DNA of 64,000 bases from Bradyrhizobium sp. U87765 SZCCT0048 (GTDB lineage: Bacteria; Pseudomonadota; Alphaproteobacteria; Rhizobiales; Xanthobacteraceae): assembly GCF_018131225.1 (NCBI RefSeq), contig NZ_JAFCMM010000001.1, positions 2,108,001 through 2,172,000 on the forward strand. Direction: 5' to 3'. Position 1 is the stretch's first letter; every line of letters begins with the position of its first letter. Position numbers and translations under genes: made by a program. The notes below the pieces were generated by a model, which had not been told where the DNA came from, made no database searches, and saw nothing but the letters and a program-made list of their open reading frames with translations. This document shows positions 23,659 through 31,999 of this stretch, one piece after another.

Positions 23659-24033
23659 ATGAATCTCCAGACTGCTCCCCGTAGTTCGCTGGCGCTGCCG
23701 GCTTCAACCTCCACAGACGCACCGCGCCGCCGGCCGGTGATCGTGATCAACACCTTCGTCGTCAAGCCTGGCCAGATCGACGCTTTCATCGCCCTGCAGG
23801 ACTCCGCCCGCGCCCGCTTCGCAGGCCTGGTGCCGGGCCTTCGCGGCAGCCGGATGCACCGCGCACTCGATGGCCGCACAGCGGTATTGATGACCGCGTT
23901 CGATTCTCTCGACGACCAGAAGGCCCTGCTCGCCTCCGAGCTGTTCGCCGCGCACCGCGAGCAGCTGCTGCCGCTGATCGAGCAGGCAAGCCCGGGCGCC
24001 TATGAGATCGCGTATGAGGCCGGCGATTTCTGA
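23659..24033 (+). CDS. Antibiotic-biosynthesis-monooxygenase (ABM) fold protein
   Basis: 124 residues from ATG 23659, with an AAGG 8 nt upstream; earlier in-frame starts at 23554 or 23617 lack support. A 25-residue leader is followed by PVIVINTFVVKPGQIDAFIA, RFAGLVPGLRGSRMHRALDG and VLMTAFDSLDDQKALLASEL, the ferredoxin-like alpha/beta ABM pattern. Members range from quinol monooxygenases to heme-degrading enzymes; the residues visible do not separate these. It follows the exporter by 150 nt on the same strand and is convergent with the GlpP-like gene. Confidence 0.83.
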   Translation: MNLQTAPRSSLALPASTSTDAPRRRPVIVINTFVVKPGQIDAFIALQDSARARFAGLVPGLRGSRMHRALDGRTAVLMTAFDSLDDQKALLASELFAAHREQLLPLIEQASPGAYEIAYEAGDF

Positions 24034-24083
24034 TCCGACCGGATCCGCCAGCACAGCTTGCAAGGCCAGTGAGCGTCGGCGCG

Positions 24084-24671
24084 CTACCCGCCGCGCAGCG
24101 CCTGGGCGCTGAGCTTCCACAGCCCCTTGTCGGAGGTCGACACGGCCACGGCCCCGGCCTTGACGGCGGCGACGACGCCAGCGCGATCGCAGACGAACCC
24201 GGAGGCGATGATCGGCGGCATTGCCTTGCGCGACTGCGGTGGAATGTGCGGCAACATCGGCGCCGGCATCAGCTGTACCAGATGCGGTTCGCTCTGCTCC
24301 AGCGCCGCAACGCTGCGGGGAAAGGTCGAGCGGTCGGTGACGAACACCTTCTGCACCGCCACGAGGCCGGCCCGCTTGGCGCGCTGCACCGTGGCAACGC
24401 GCGTCGAGACCAGGCCCTTGGCGCCGATCTCGGCGAGGTAATCGACCCCTCCCTTGTCCTGGGAGAGGCCGTCGCAGCTGTCGATATTGACGATCGGATA
24501 CTTCTTCGCGCCAATGAGGGCCTGGACCACCGACTGCAGCCTGCGCAGCTCGAAATTGGCGACGATCGAAATCTCCGCCGCACTGCCGATGAAGTCATCG
24601 ATCAGGTCGGCGCCATAGAGCGTCGCAATCACGGGATGCCGCGCGAGGCGCGCAGCCAGGGTTTTGTCCAT
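24084..24671 (-). CDS. glpP: Glycerol-3-phosphate responsive antiterminator (GlpP-like)
   Basis: 195 residues: VIATLYGADLIDDFIGSAAE, IVNIDSCDGLSQDKGGVDYL, GLVSTRVATVQRAKRAGLVA, QKVFVTDRSTFPRS and IASGFVCDRAGVVAAVKAGA match the GlpP TIM-barrel-like family. In Bacillus, GlpP with glycerol-3-phosphate binds the glpD leader RNA and prevents termination. Here it is the last gene of a five-gene operon (8 nt after the previous stop), so it would sense the pathway metabolite and regulate its own operon. Whether it acts on RNA in this organism is inference; the leader shows a dyad but no clear U-tract terminator. Confidence 0.87.
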   Translation of the reverse strand: MDKTLAARLARHPVIATLYGADLIDDFIGSAAEISIVANFELRRLQSVVQALIGAKKYPIVNIDSCDGLSQDKGGVDYLAEIGAKGLVSTRVATVQRAKRAGLVAVQKVFVTDRSTFPRSVAALEQSEPHLVQLMPAPMLPHIPPQSRKAMPPIIASGFVCDRAGVVAAVKAGAVAVSTSDKGLWKLSAQALRGG

Positions 24672-24679
24672 ACCGCTCC

Positions 24680-26227
24680 TTAGCGTGAGGACTCCGTCTT
24701 GTCACTCAATCCGAGCTTGCCGGGGTTGAGCAGGTTCTGGGGGTCGAGCGCCCGCTTCACCGCCTCCAGCAGCGGGAACGCGGAACCCAGCGCCTCCGCC
24801 ATGTAGGGCGCCCGCAAAAGGCCGACGCCGTGGTGATGGCTCAGCGCCGCGTTGTACTTGATCAGCACGGCGTTGGCTGCATCCCAGGCTGCCCGATACC
24901 ACTCGGCACGCTTGTCGACGGCAACCTCGCCGCGCAGCGAGAAGTAAAGGCATGCGCCATCGACATAGGCGTGGGACTGATGGGCGGAGCCGGCGAGCGT
25001 GCCCGGCACGGCATTGATCGCCGCCACGACCTCGTCGTAGATCGCCGGCAGGTCACGCCAGCGGCCGGTCATCTCCAGTGTATCGGAGACGAAGCCAGGG
25101 CTCGGCGTAAAACCTTCCGCACTCTTGCCGGTGAGGTAGCGGGTATCGAGCCAGCGCTCGAGGATGACAGCATCGTCGAGCTTGTCGCCGAGCTCCGCGC
25201 AGGCCTTCTCGCTGATCGCCAGAACTGCGTCGACCATCTCCTTCGGGCCTTCGTCGGCGATCAGCAGCACGTTGCTGTCGGGCAGGCCGAACTGCAGGCC
25301 GCTTTCCAGCGCATCATAGAGCCGCAGCGCCGCCGGATTGGCGCCGCGCTGCATGATCTGCCGGCAGGCCTCCAGGCCAACGGCGAAGGTCTTGAAGCCA
25401 TAGGCGATGGCCCGGCCGTAGTCCGGCAGGCGATGCAGGCGCAGGCGTGCACGCACGATGACGCCGAGGGTGCCTTCCGAGCCGATGAACAGCTGCTGCA
25501 GGTCCGAGCCCAGCGCCGCACGGGCATAGCCGCCGACCGTAATGAGGCGACCATCCGCCAGCACCACGTCGAGCCCGACAACCATGTCCTCGATCTTGCC
25601 ATAGCGGGTCGAGAGCTGGCCAGCGCCGCGACAGGCGATCCAGCCGCCGACCGTGCTGATGGCGAACGACGATGGCCAGTGACCCATGGTCATGCCGTAG
25701 TCGCGCTGGATGGTCTCCTCGAAGATATCGCCGAACAGGCCGGCCTCGACCTCGACGATCTGGCTGTCCTTGTCGAAGTCGACGAGCTTGTTGAGCTGGC
25801 AGAGGTCGAGCACGATGCCGCCGCGCAGCGGCAGCGCCGCGCCGGTGACGTTGCTGCGGCCGGCCGAAACCGTGACCGGCAGCGACGCGCGGTCGGCGAT
25901 GCGCATCACCTCCTGCACCTGCGCCACCGTCGACACCTTGACGACCACCGCGTTCGGCGTCGCCGGCTTGCCGGCGGTCTCGGTGATCATCGAGCCGGCC
26001 CACCAGTCGCGCGTCCAGCCGACGACATCGGCGGTCGCGGTCAGTACCTCGTCGGACGCCTTGCGCAGAGCCGCGACGATATCGTCGCCGACTGCGATCG
26101 GCGCGCGCTGAAGGCCGGCCTCAGTGCCGGCCTCCTTCACCCGCGCGACCCAGCCCGGCGGGGTGTGTGCGCCCACCACGTACTTGCCGCGGTTGTAGCC
26201 ACGGCGGATGGCCTCTTTGCTCAGCAT
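24680..26227 (-). CDS. FAD-binding oxidoreductase, alkyldihydroxyacetonephosphate-synthase-like
   Basis: 515 residues from ATG 26227, 1 nt after the GlpD-like stop; the frame is open further upstream only inside that gene. The FAD_binding_4 domain (about 95-275) contains PVTVSAGRSNVTGAALPLRG and MGHWPSSFAISTVGGWIACR. The C-terminal domain ends with ALSHHHGVGLLRAPYM, whose triple His is the hallmark of alkyl-DHAP synthase relatives, and DPQNLLNPGKLGL. True AGPS swaps an acyl for an alkyl chain in ether-lipid synthesis; bacterial homologues in glp-like operons more likely oxidise a hydroxy-acid or polyol phosphate. Substrate not decidable from sequence. Confidence 0.88.
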   Translation of the reverse strand: MLSKEAIRRGYNRGKYVVGAHTPPGWVARVKEAGTEAGLQRAPIAVGDDIVAALRKASDEVLTATADVVGWTRDWWAGSMITETAGKPATPNAVVVKVSTVAQVQEVMRIADRASLPVTVSAGRSNVTGAALPLRGGIVLDLCQLNKLVDFDKDSQIVEVEAGLFGDIFEETIQRDYGMTMGHWPSSFAISTVGGWIACRGAGQLSTRYGKIEDMVVGLDVVLADGRLITVGGYARAALGSDLQQLFIGSEGTLGVIVRARLRLHRLPDYGRAIAYGFKTFAVGLEACRQIMQRGANPAALRLYDALESGLQFGLPDSNVLLIADEGPKEMVDAVLAISEKACAELGDKLDDAVILERWLDTRYLTGKSAEGFTPSPGFVSDTLEMTGRWRDLPAIYDEVVAAINAVPGTLAGSAHQSHAYVDGACLYFSLRGEVAVDKRAEWYRAAWDAANAVLIKYNAALSHHHGVGLLRAPYMAEALGSAFPLLEAVKRALDPQNLLNPGKLGLSDKTESSR

Positions 26228-26228
26228 A

Positions 26229-27905
26229 TCAGTTGGCTCCCATGAGAACGGATTTTTCCCGCGCGACGCTGGCGACATAGTCGCTCACCTGTTGCGCGAC
26301 GATCTGGTCGGACAGTCCGAGTTCGGACTTGAGAATGGCGCCAACGCGCACGGCCGCGCGCGCGGAGGCATCGCGTGCCATCAGGCGGGCGCGGGTGCGG
26401 CGCGACAGCACGTCGTCGACGCTGCCCGCCATCTCGTGGCGGACGGCATAGATCGCCTCGGCCTCGCTGTAGGCGAGGCCCTCGACGATCGGCGCTGTCA
26501 GGGTCGGATCGCCCTGCAGGATGTCGCTGACGAAGCGCGCTTCGGTACCGTAGCGTTCGCCGAGATGGGCCTGTAGCCCGCCCGAGGCGACGATCGCCTG
26601 GGCGTCGTAGCCGGCGGCGCCGAGCAGATAGGCCTTCTTGGTCTGGCAGCGCGCCGAGCGGCCGACCACTTTCTGGGCGGCGTCAATGGTCTGCTCGGCC
26701 ATGTGGCGCGAGGTCGTGAGCTTGCCGCCGACGATGGTGATGAGCCCGTCATCAGCGATATCGATCTTGTGGTTGCGCTTGATCTCCAGCGTCTTTCCGC
26801 CGGGCGGCGCCACCAGTGGCCGACAGCCGGCGATGCTGCCGACGACGTCGTCGGGCGTGAGGTCCGTCTTCAGCGCCGAGCGCGCACCCTCCAGCAGAAA
26901 GTCGAGTTCCTCGCGGGTGCACATCACGTCGTCGAGGTCGCCGGTGTAGTCCTCGTCGGTGGTGCCGAGATACGAGACGTTGCCCCAGCGAGTGATGGTG
27001 GCGCGGCGGCTGCGGCCGGGCACCGGAATGGTGACGGTGCAGTCGTTGCGGATCTTGAGCCAGGGAATGGCGACATGAACGCCCTTGGCCGGGCGGATCT
27101 CGAGTGTCTTCGCCTCACCCTTGCGGATGCCGGTCCAGTCGCGCAGCCACACGCCGGTGGCCATCACCACGGCCCTGGCGCGCACGGCGATCTCCCGGCC
27201 GTCGGCATGGACGATGGCGCCGTCGACCTTGCCATGGGCGTCGCGAGTGATCTCCACTGCCTTGGTATGATTGGCGATCGCCGCACCATGGAAGGCGGCG
27301 GTGCGCGCCAGCGTCAGCGTCAGCCGCGCGTCGTCGACGCGGGCGTCGAAGTACATCAGGCCCCCGACAAGATTGTCCTCCCGGAAGGTCGGGCAGTGTG
27401 ACAGCACCTCGGCCTTGCTGAGGCGCTGATGCAGGATGCCCTCGCGCCAGCCGCCGGCAAGGTCGTAAGTCCACAGCAGGCTCTCGAACGCTTTCGCCAG
27501 GCGCTGGTCGAACACGCCGTCCTTTTTCAGGATCGGGAACAGGAACGGCAGGCGCTGCACCAGATGACCGGCATTGCGGCGCAGCCGCTGGCGCTCGAGC
27601 AGCGAGTGGCGGACGAGGTCGAGGTTGCCCTGCTCGATGTAACGCAGACCGCCATGCACCATCTTGGACGACTTCGACGACGTCCCCGAAGCGAAGTCAT
27701 CCTTCTCTACCAGCGCGACGCGGAAGCCGCGCAGGCTGGCGTCGAGTGCCGCATAGGCGCCGGTGACACCGCCGCCGATGATCAGGATGTCGAAGCGCTC
27801 GGCCGCGAGGCGGTCGAGCTGCTCGCTGCGCACGAACCGTAACGGCTCGGTCGTGGTCATGGCAGCACGGTCACGGGCGGGCTTTCGGGCAGGAAAGAAA
27901 CTCAT
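26229..27905 (-). CDS. glpD: Glycerol-3-phosphate dehydrogenase (FAD, GlpD-like)
   Basis: 558 residues. The FAD Rossmann start is FDILIIGGGVTGAYAALDAS, followed by LVEKDDFASGTSSKSSKMVH and GGLRYIEQGNLDLVRHSLLE, the canonical GlpD signature. The C-terminal DAO_C domain starts around residue 400 (TSRHMAEQTIDAAQKVVGRS lies just before it). It oxidises glycerol-3-phosphate to dihydroxyacetone phosphate at the inner membrane, passing electrons to quinone. The start at 27905 has a GAGAG about 9 nt upstream; ATG 27860 is an alternative. The gap to the kinase stop is 18 nt. Given the unusual kinase in this operon, a different polyol phosphate is possible. Confidence 0.9.
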   Translation of the reverse strand: MSFFPARKPARDRAAMTTTEPLRFVRSEQLDRLAAERFDILIIGGGVTGAYAALDASLRGFRVALVEKDDFASGTSSKSSKMVHGGLRYIEQGNLDLVRHSLLERQRLRRNAGHLVQRLPFLFPILKKDGVFDQRLAKAFESLLWTYDLAGGWREGILHQRLSKAEVLSHCPTFREDNLVGGLMYFDARVDDARLTLTLARTAAFHGAAIANHTKAVEITRDAHGKVDGAIVHADGREIAVRARAVVMATGVWLRDWTGIRKGEAKTLEIRPAKGVHVAIPWLKIRNDCTVTIPVPGRSRRATITRWGNVSYLGTTDEDYTGDLDDVMCTREELDFLLEGARSALKTDLTPDDVVGSIAGCRPLVAPPGGKTLEIKRNHKIDIADDGLITIVGGKLTTSRHMAEQTIDAAQKVVGRSARCQTKKAYLLGAAGYDAQAIVASGGLQAHLGERYGTEARFVSDILQGDPTLTAPIVEGLAYSEAEAIYAVRHEMAGSVDDVLSRRTRARLMARDASARAAVRVGAILKSELGLSDQIVAQQVSDYVASVAREKSVLMGAN

Positions 27906-27923
27906 CGTCGCAGATCTCTCAAC

Positions 27924-29447
27924 TCAATCGGCGCGCGGCATAGCCGCATGCTCCAGTTCCGAACGGACACGGGCGTGCCACAAGCTGCGCCGCGCGGCGC
28001 GCTGGTCGGCGGATATCGTCGGCTCGAATACGCGCTCGTCGGCATGCGCCGCGGTGCTCCGCGGCAGCTGCGTGCCGAACAGGCCCGTCGATCCGGCCAG
28101 GAAGGCGATGCCGCGCAAGGTGGCGCGGGCAGTGTTCGGCTTGCGGCGGATCGGCACGCCGATCAGATCGGCCTGCATCTGCAGCAAAGGCTCGCTGGAG
28201 GCGAGGCCGCCGCCGACGATCAGCTCTGAAACGCCGACTTCGGAGACCTCCTCGTCAGCCGTGACGCAGCTCGCCACGGAATGAGCGATGCCTTCGAGGA
28301 TGGCATAGGCGACCTCGGCGCGGGTCGAGGCCATCGAGATGCCGGTGAGCGCGGCGCGGGCATGGGGCTGCATCTGCGGCACCCGCAGGCCGGTGAGCGC
28401 CGGCAGGAAGATGACACCGTTGGCGCCATCGGCCTCGGCGGCGAAGCGGCTGATCTCGGCGGCGTTCTCGAACCAGCGCAGCTTGTCGCAGATCCAGTCG
28501 AGCGCCGAACCGGTGGTGGCGACAAACGTCTCCACCGCGAACTGCGAGGCATCACCGACGCGGCGCGCCACCATGGTGGTGGTGCCGGCATAGAGTCCGG
28601 CCTTCGGCGGCAGCGCGTCGCCGATGACGAGATCGATGAAGCTGCCGGTGCCATGAATACACATCGCCTGGCCGCGATCGAGACAGCCAAGGCCGATGGC
28701 GCCGGCGTGCTGATCACCCATGCTGGCGAGGATCGGCACGTCGATGCCGAGCAGCGCCGGATCGGTACGGCCGAAATCGCCGGCATCGGCGCGCAGCTCC
28801 GGCAGCAGGTCCTGCGGAAAGCCGAGCGCATCGAGCCAGCCGCGCTGGTAGCGGTGCTCGGCCAGCACGTAGGCGCCGGCCGACGCCGCATTGGTGGATG
28901 TCGTGACATAGACGCGCTCGCGCGACAGGTGCCACAACAGCCAGGTGTCGACGGTGCCGAAGCCGAGGCGCTTGTCGCGGAACGCCTGCGCCACCGCCGG
29001 CGTCTCCTGCAGATGCCGTGCCGCCCACAGATAGGGCGAGCGCACACCGCCGGCACGACCGACCTCCCGGGCGAGCGTCGCGTCCCACGCGGGGGCGAGA
29101 CGATCGAGATCCGCGGCGTAGCGGGTGTCCTGCCAGACCATGGCGGGCACGAGCGCCCGCCCGGTCGCCTTGTCCCAAAGCACCGCCGTGGCGCGCTGGG
29201 TGGCGAGCGCCAGCGCGACGATGCGCTGGCCCTCCTTGTCTGCCTGGGCGATGGTCGCGCGGCAGACTTTGAGCGTCCTCTCCAGGATCGCATCGGCGTC
29301 CTGCTCGACGACGCCGGGACGCGGCGTGTCGACCGAGAGGCCGATGTAATCGAGGCAGGTGACCTCACCGTCGGCGGAGACCGTCGCGGCACGGGTGCCG
29401 GACGTTCCCTCGTCGATGGCCAGGATCACATCGCGCGACATCGTCAT
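27924..29447 (-). CDS. FGGY-family carbohydrate kinase, glycerol-kinase-like
   Basis: 507 residues, normal for FGGY kinases. The N-terminal phosphate loop is LAIDEGTSGTRAATV, the hinge and ATP site show GDQHAGAIGLGCLDRGQAMC and the C-terminal lobe has ELIVGGGLASSEPLLQMQAD. The substrate strip of E. coli GlpK (NQRETT, where Arg83 and Glu84 hold glycerol) reads ATQRATAVLWD here: Arg kept, Glu replaced by Ala. The Asp of GDQ is retained. It is therefore a glycerol-kinase relative with an altered pocket and may act on another polyol. It lies 2 nt after the transporter stop; AGGA 7 nt upstream supports the ATG. Confidence 0.88.
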   Translation of the reverse strand: MTMSRDVILAIDEGTSGTRAATVSADGEVTCLDYIGLSVDTPRPGVVEQDADAILERTLKVCRATIAQADKEGQRIVALALATQRATAVLWDKATGRALVPAMVWQDTRYAADLDRLAPAWDATLAREVGRAGGVRSPYLWAARHLQETPAVAQAFRDKRLGFGTVDTWLLWHLSRERVYVTTSTNAASAGAYVLAEHRYQRGWLDALGFPQDLLPELRADAGDFGRTDPALLGIDVPILASMGDQHAGAIGLGCLDRGQAMCIHGTGSFIDLVIGDALPPKAGLYAGTTTMVARRVGDASQFAVETFVATTGSALDWICDKLRWFENAAEISRFAAEADGANGVIFLPALTGLRVPQMQPHARAALTGISMASTRAEVAYAILEGIAHSVASCVTADEEVSEVGVSELIVGGGLASSEPLLQMQADLIGVPIRRKPNTARATLRGIAFLAGSTGLFGTQLPRSTAAHADERVFEPTISADQRAARRSLWHARVRSELEHAAMPRAD

Positions 29448-29449
29448 GA

Positions 29450-30931
29450 TCAGGTCCTGGTGGCCGAGGGCTGCAGCGTGGCGGAGGCCGCCACCTTGTC
29501 GCCTTCGAACTGCGGCGCACCAACCTCGGTATCAGGGTTGATGGTCGTGCGCGTCGGATCCCACTTGATCGCGAAGCAGATGATGCTGGCGATCAGCGGC
29601 ACCACTGACAGGATCAGGAAGGTGTGGTTCAGGCCATACCATTCCTTGAACAGCGGGAAGACCAGGAGGCCGAGCGCCGCACCGGTCGATCCCAGGGCGC
29701 CGATCACGCCGTTGGCGCCGGCTCGCAGCTCGCCGCGGAACGACAGCGACGACAGGCTCTTGCCGTTGGCCCCGGGGCCGCCGGAGTGGAACAGGATGAA
29801 CAGCGACGGCACGATCGCGGCAAGCCAGATCGGCAGCTTGTCGCTGAACAGGCCGAGGATCACGAGCATCACGAACACCGCGGCGAAGCCGACGGCGGAG
29901 GCGACACGCAGGCCGAACACCCGGCCGATGGTCGGCGACATGAAGCCGCCGAAGATGCCGAACACGTTGAACATCAGCGCGCCCAGGGTGGCGAACACGA
30001 AGTCCTTGCCGAACATCGCGGCCGAGATCAGCGGCAGGTACCACCCGATGGCGAAGTACTGGATCGACTGGCCGATCTGCACGGTGGCCGCGAGGACGGT
30101 GCGCGGCAGGTAGACCCCGCGGAAGATCAGGAGCACGTTGGCGAGGCCACGACGCGCCTGATTGGCCACCGGAATCCACTCCGCCTTCGGCGCGGCCTCG
30201 AACGGCCGGCCGTAGATGCGGCTCATCGCCTGCGCGGCCTCGACGATCCGTTCCTTGCGGGCAAGCCACACCGGGCTCTCCACCAGCAGCGCGAACTGCA
30301 GCACCAGGATGACCACGGCGAACACCGCGGTCGCGCCCACCGAATAGCGCCAGATCGCGTCACCGACATTCCACGAATTGAACAGCAGCGCCAGCAGCAG
30401 GTTGCTGCACACCGCCGTGTACCACATGCCCTGCCAGGTGTTCAGGCGGCTCTTGAAGCGCACCGGCGTGAATTCGGCGAGCACCGCCATGGCGATCGCG
30501 AAGTCGATGCCATAGGCCGCGCCGACGAAAAAGCGGCCGGCAAGGATCACTTCGAAATGTGAAGCGAACATCACCAACGCAGCGCCGACGATCGCCAGCA
30601 CCTTGGCGATGACCAGCGGCCGCACACGGCCCCAACGGTCAGCCATCCAGCCGCCGATCGGGTTGAAGGCGATCGAGACCCAGGAGGCGAACGAGGTGAG
30701 CAGCGCCACCTGCGCGGCGGTGAGATGCAGGTCGCGCGTCATGGGCCCGAGGCCGGCGCTCAGCGCCGAATTCGAGAACGCGTCGAGAAACAGCCCGCCG
30801 AGCGCGAGCCACCAGACAATGCCGGCGCGACCGCTGATACCGGTCTGCGCGTCGATGTACGCGATGACGTCATCGATACCGCGGAGCTTCGTGGGCTTGG
30901 ATGACGTGGATGTAGAACTATTGCCTTGCAT
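29450..30931 (-). CDS. MFS transporter, sugar/polyol-porter-like
   Basis: 493 residues from ATG 30931 (MQGNSSTSTSSKPTKLRGID); an upstream start at 31015 would run through the leader dyad. A 40-residue cytoplasmic leader precedes 12 TM helices. Motif A is PIGGWMADRWGRVRPLVIAK, AEFTPVRFKSRLNTWQGMWY resembles the TM4-5 loop of metabolite porters, and ESPVWLARKERIVEAAQAMS is the PESPRWL-type sugar-porter motif. It is the first gene of the five-gene operon and the likely importer of its substrate. The substrate is unknown. Confidence 0.87.
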   Translation of the reverse strand: MQGNSSTSTSSKPTKLRGIDDVIAYIDAQTGISGRAGIVWWLALGGLFLDAFSNSALSAGLGPMTRDLHLTAAQVALLTSFASWVSIAFNPIGGWMADRWGRVRPLVIAKVLAIVGAALVMFASHFEVILAGRFFVGAAYGIDFAIAMAVLAEFTPVRFKSRLNTWQGMWYTAVCSNLLLALLFNSWNVGDAIWRYSVGATAVFAVVILVLQFALLVESPVWLARKERIVEAAQAMSRIYGRPFEAAPKAEWIPVANQARRGLANVLLIFRGVYLPRTVLAATVQIGQSIQYFAIGWYLPLISAAMFGKDFVFATLGALMFNVFGIFGGFMSPTIGRVFGLRVASAVGFAAVFVMLVILGLFSDKLPIWLAAIVPSLFILFHSGGPGANGKSLSSLSFRGELRAGANGVIGALGSTGAALGLLVFPLFKEWYGLNHTFLILSVVPLIASIICFAIKWDPTRTTINPDTEVGAPQFEGDKVAASATLQPSATRT

Positions 30932-30952
30932 GGACGACCTTCCCCCAGATGC

Positions 30953-31011
30953 ATCTGTAAGAAGGTCTTTTGCGTGGAAGGCATAGCAAGAGACTATCTT
31001 ACAGATAGTCT
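30953..31011 (-). promoter_or_regulatory. Leader dyad and repeated half-site upstream of the glp-like operon
   Basis: At 30991-31011 a near-perfect dyad has 9-bp arms AGACTATCT and AGATAGTCT around TAC. Its core TCTTACAGAT (30997-31006) recurs exactly in inverted form as ATCTGTAAGA at 30953-30962, 22 nt from the transporter ATG. The two copies are 35 nt apart, suggesting cooperative binding of a repressor or an RNA switch. No run of T follows the stem on the minus strand, so a simple intrinsic terminator is unlikely. Confidence 0.6.
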
Positions 31012-31999
31012 TCAATCTTGCTTCTGTGCCTGCACACTAGGCAGAAAGCGGAGGGGATGTCAACGACACGGCCCATTCCGTCCCCATGCCAGTGCTTCAC
31101 GCAGCCGGCGACCGGCAAATGAAGGTCAGCCAGCCCACCGATCGTCCGCGGCGGGCATATATCATATGGGTGTATGCCGTCCCCTCGAGGTAGCGCCATC
31201 GTTCGGATTCAGCTGCGGTCCTCAGCGGCTTGAATCCCGGATGATGCGAGTTCCGGTCGATGTCGCGTGCGCGTGCAACATGCCGGTGGCCATTCTCGCC
31301 TGATCGAGATCGCGCCGTCTTCCGCAAGCTGCCCTCGATCGGGGAGAACCGCCGCCATCGTGGCGAACGGGCAGCGGTCATGCCGTCGGCAGGCATGGCA
31401 GTCTCAATTCCGGCGCCGACCTTTGTGGCGCCGTCGCAACTTCGACACAGAGCACACAGGCCCCGTTGCGCGGCAGGCGATCGCACGTACGCCTGAAGGA
31501 GGAGACGCGCCCAAACGCAGCGAAGTCGCGCGAAGACTCGTGCGGCGGCTCGACGTCGAAATCAAGGAGATCGATCTCAGGACAGGGCGCATGACGTCCT
31601 CGTCATCGCCGAAGCGCCGCTCGGCGATCACATCAGTACGTTCGCGCTCACCGTCGATGGGCAACGTGCGCACCAGCACCTCGCACGCCTGAAGCGAAGC
31701 CGAGTGGGCAAGCTGGTCTCCGAGCTGCGATAGCAGGCACGCACCGACTTGAAGGAACACCGCGCGCTCTGTCGGCGTGCGGCTTCCTGCAGAACTCAGC
31801 CTGCATGTCTCGCGCCGGGACAGCACCCGCACCAGGCCGCCTGCGCGGAAGCCCCGTCGCGGTACCTTGGTACGATAGCGTCCAATTGCTGCATGCTTTC
31901 GTCCGATCCGTTGTCTGCCGGACGGAGCTCAAGTAACAAGTGTTGCAACTGAGGCGTGGATTCCGCAGCTGCGGATCTTCAGAAGACGTGGTTGACAAC
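31012..31999. other. About 1 kb with no convincing gene
   Basis: Between the divergent glp-like operon and the autotransporter. Short frames on both strands show no recognisable domain and poor codon structure. It must hold both promoters. Anything beyond the dyad at 30991-31011 was not identified. A decayed gene cannot be excluded. Confidence 0.4.

Noticed and set aside
28281..30113. 610-residue plus-strand frame over the kinase and transporter
   Set aside because: Spans the junction of two well-supported minus-strand genes antisense to both; no family resemblance.
31267..31832. Overlapping frames on both strands in the 31-32 kb gap
   Set aside because: Neither shows a domain, a plausible start with ribosome site, or codon bias like its neighbours.
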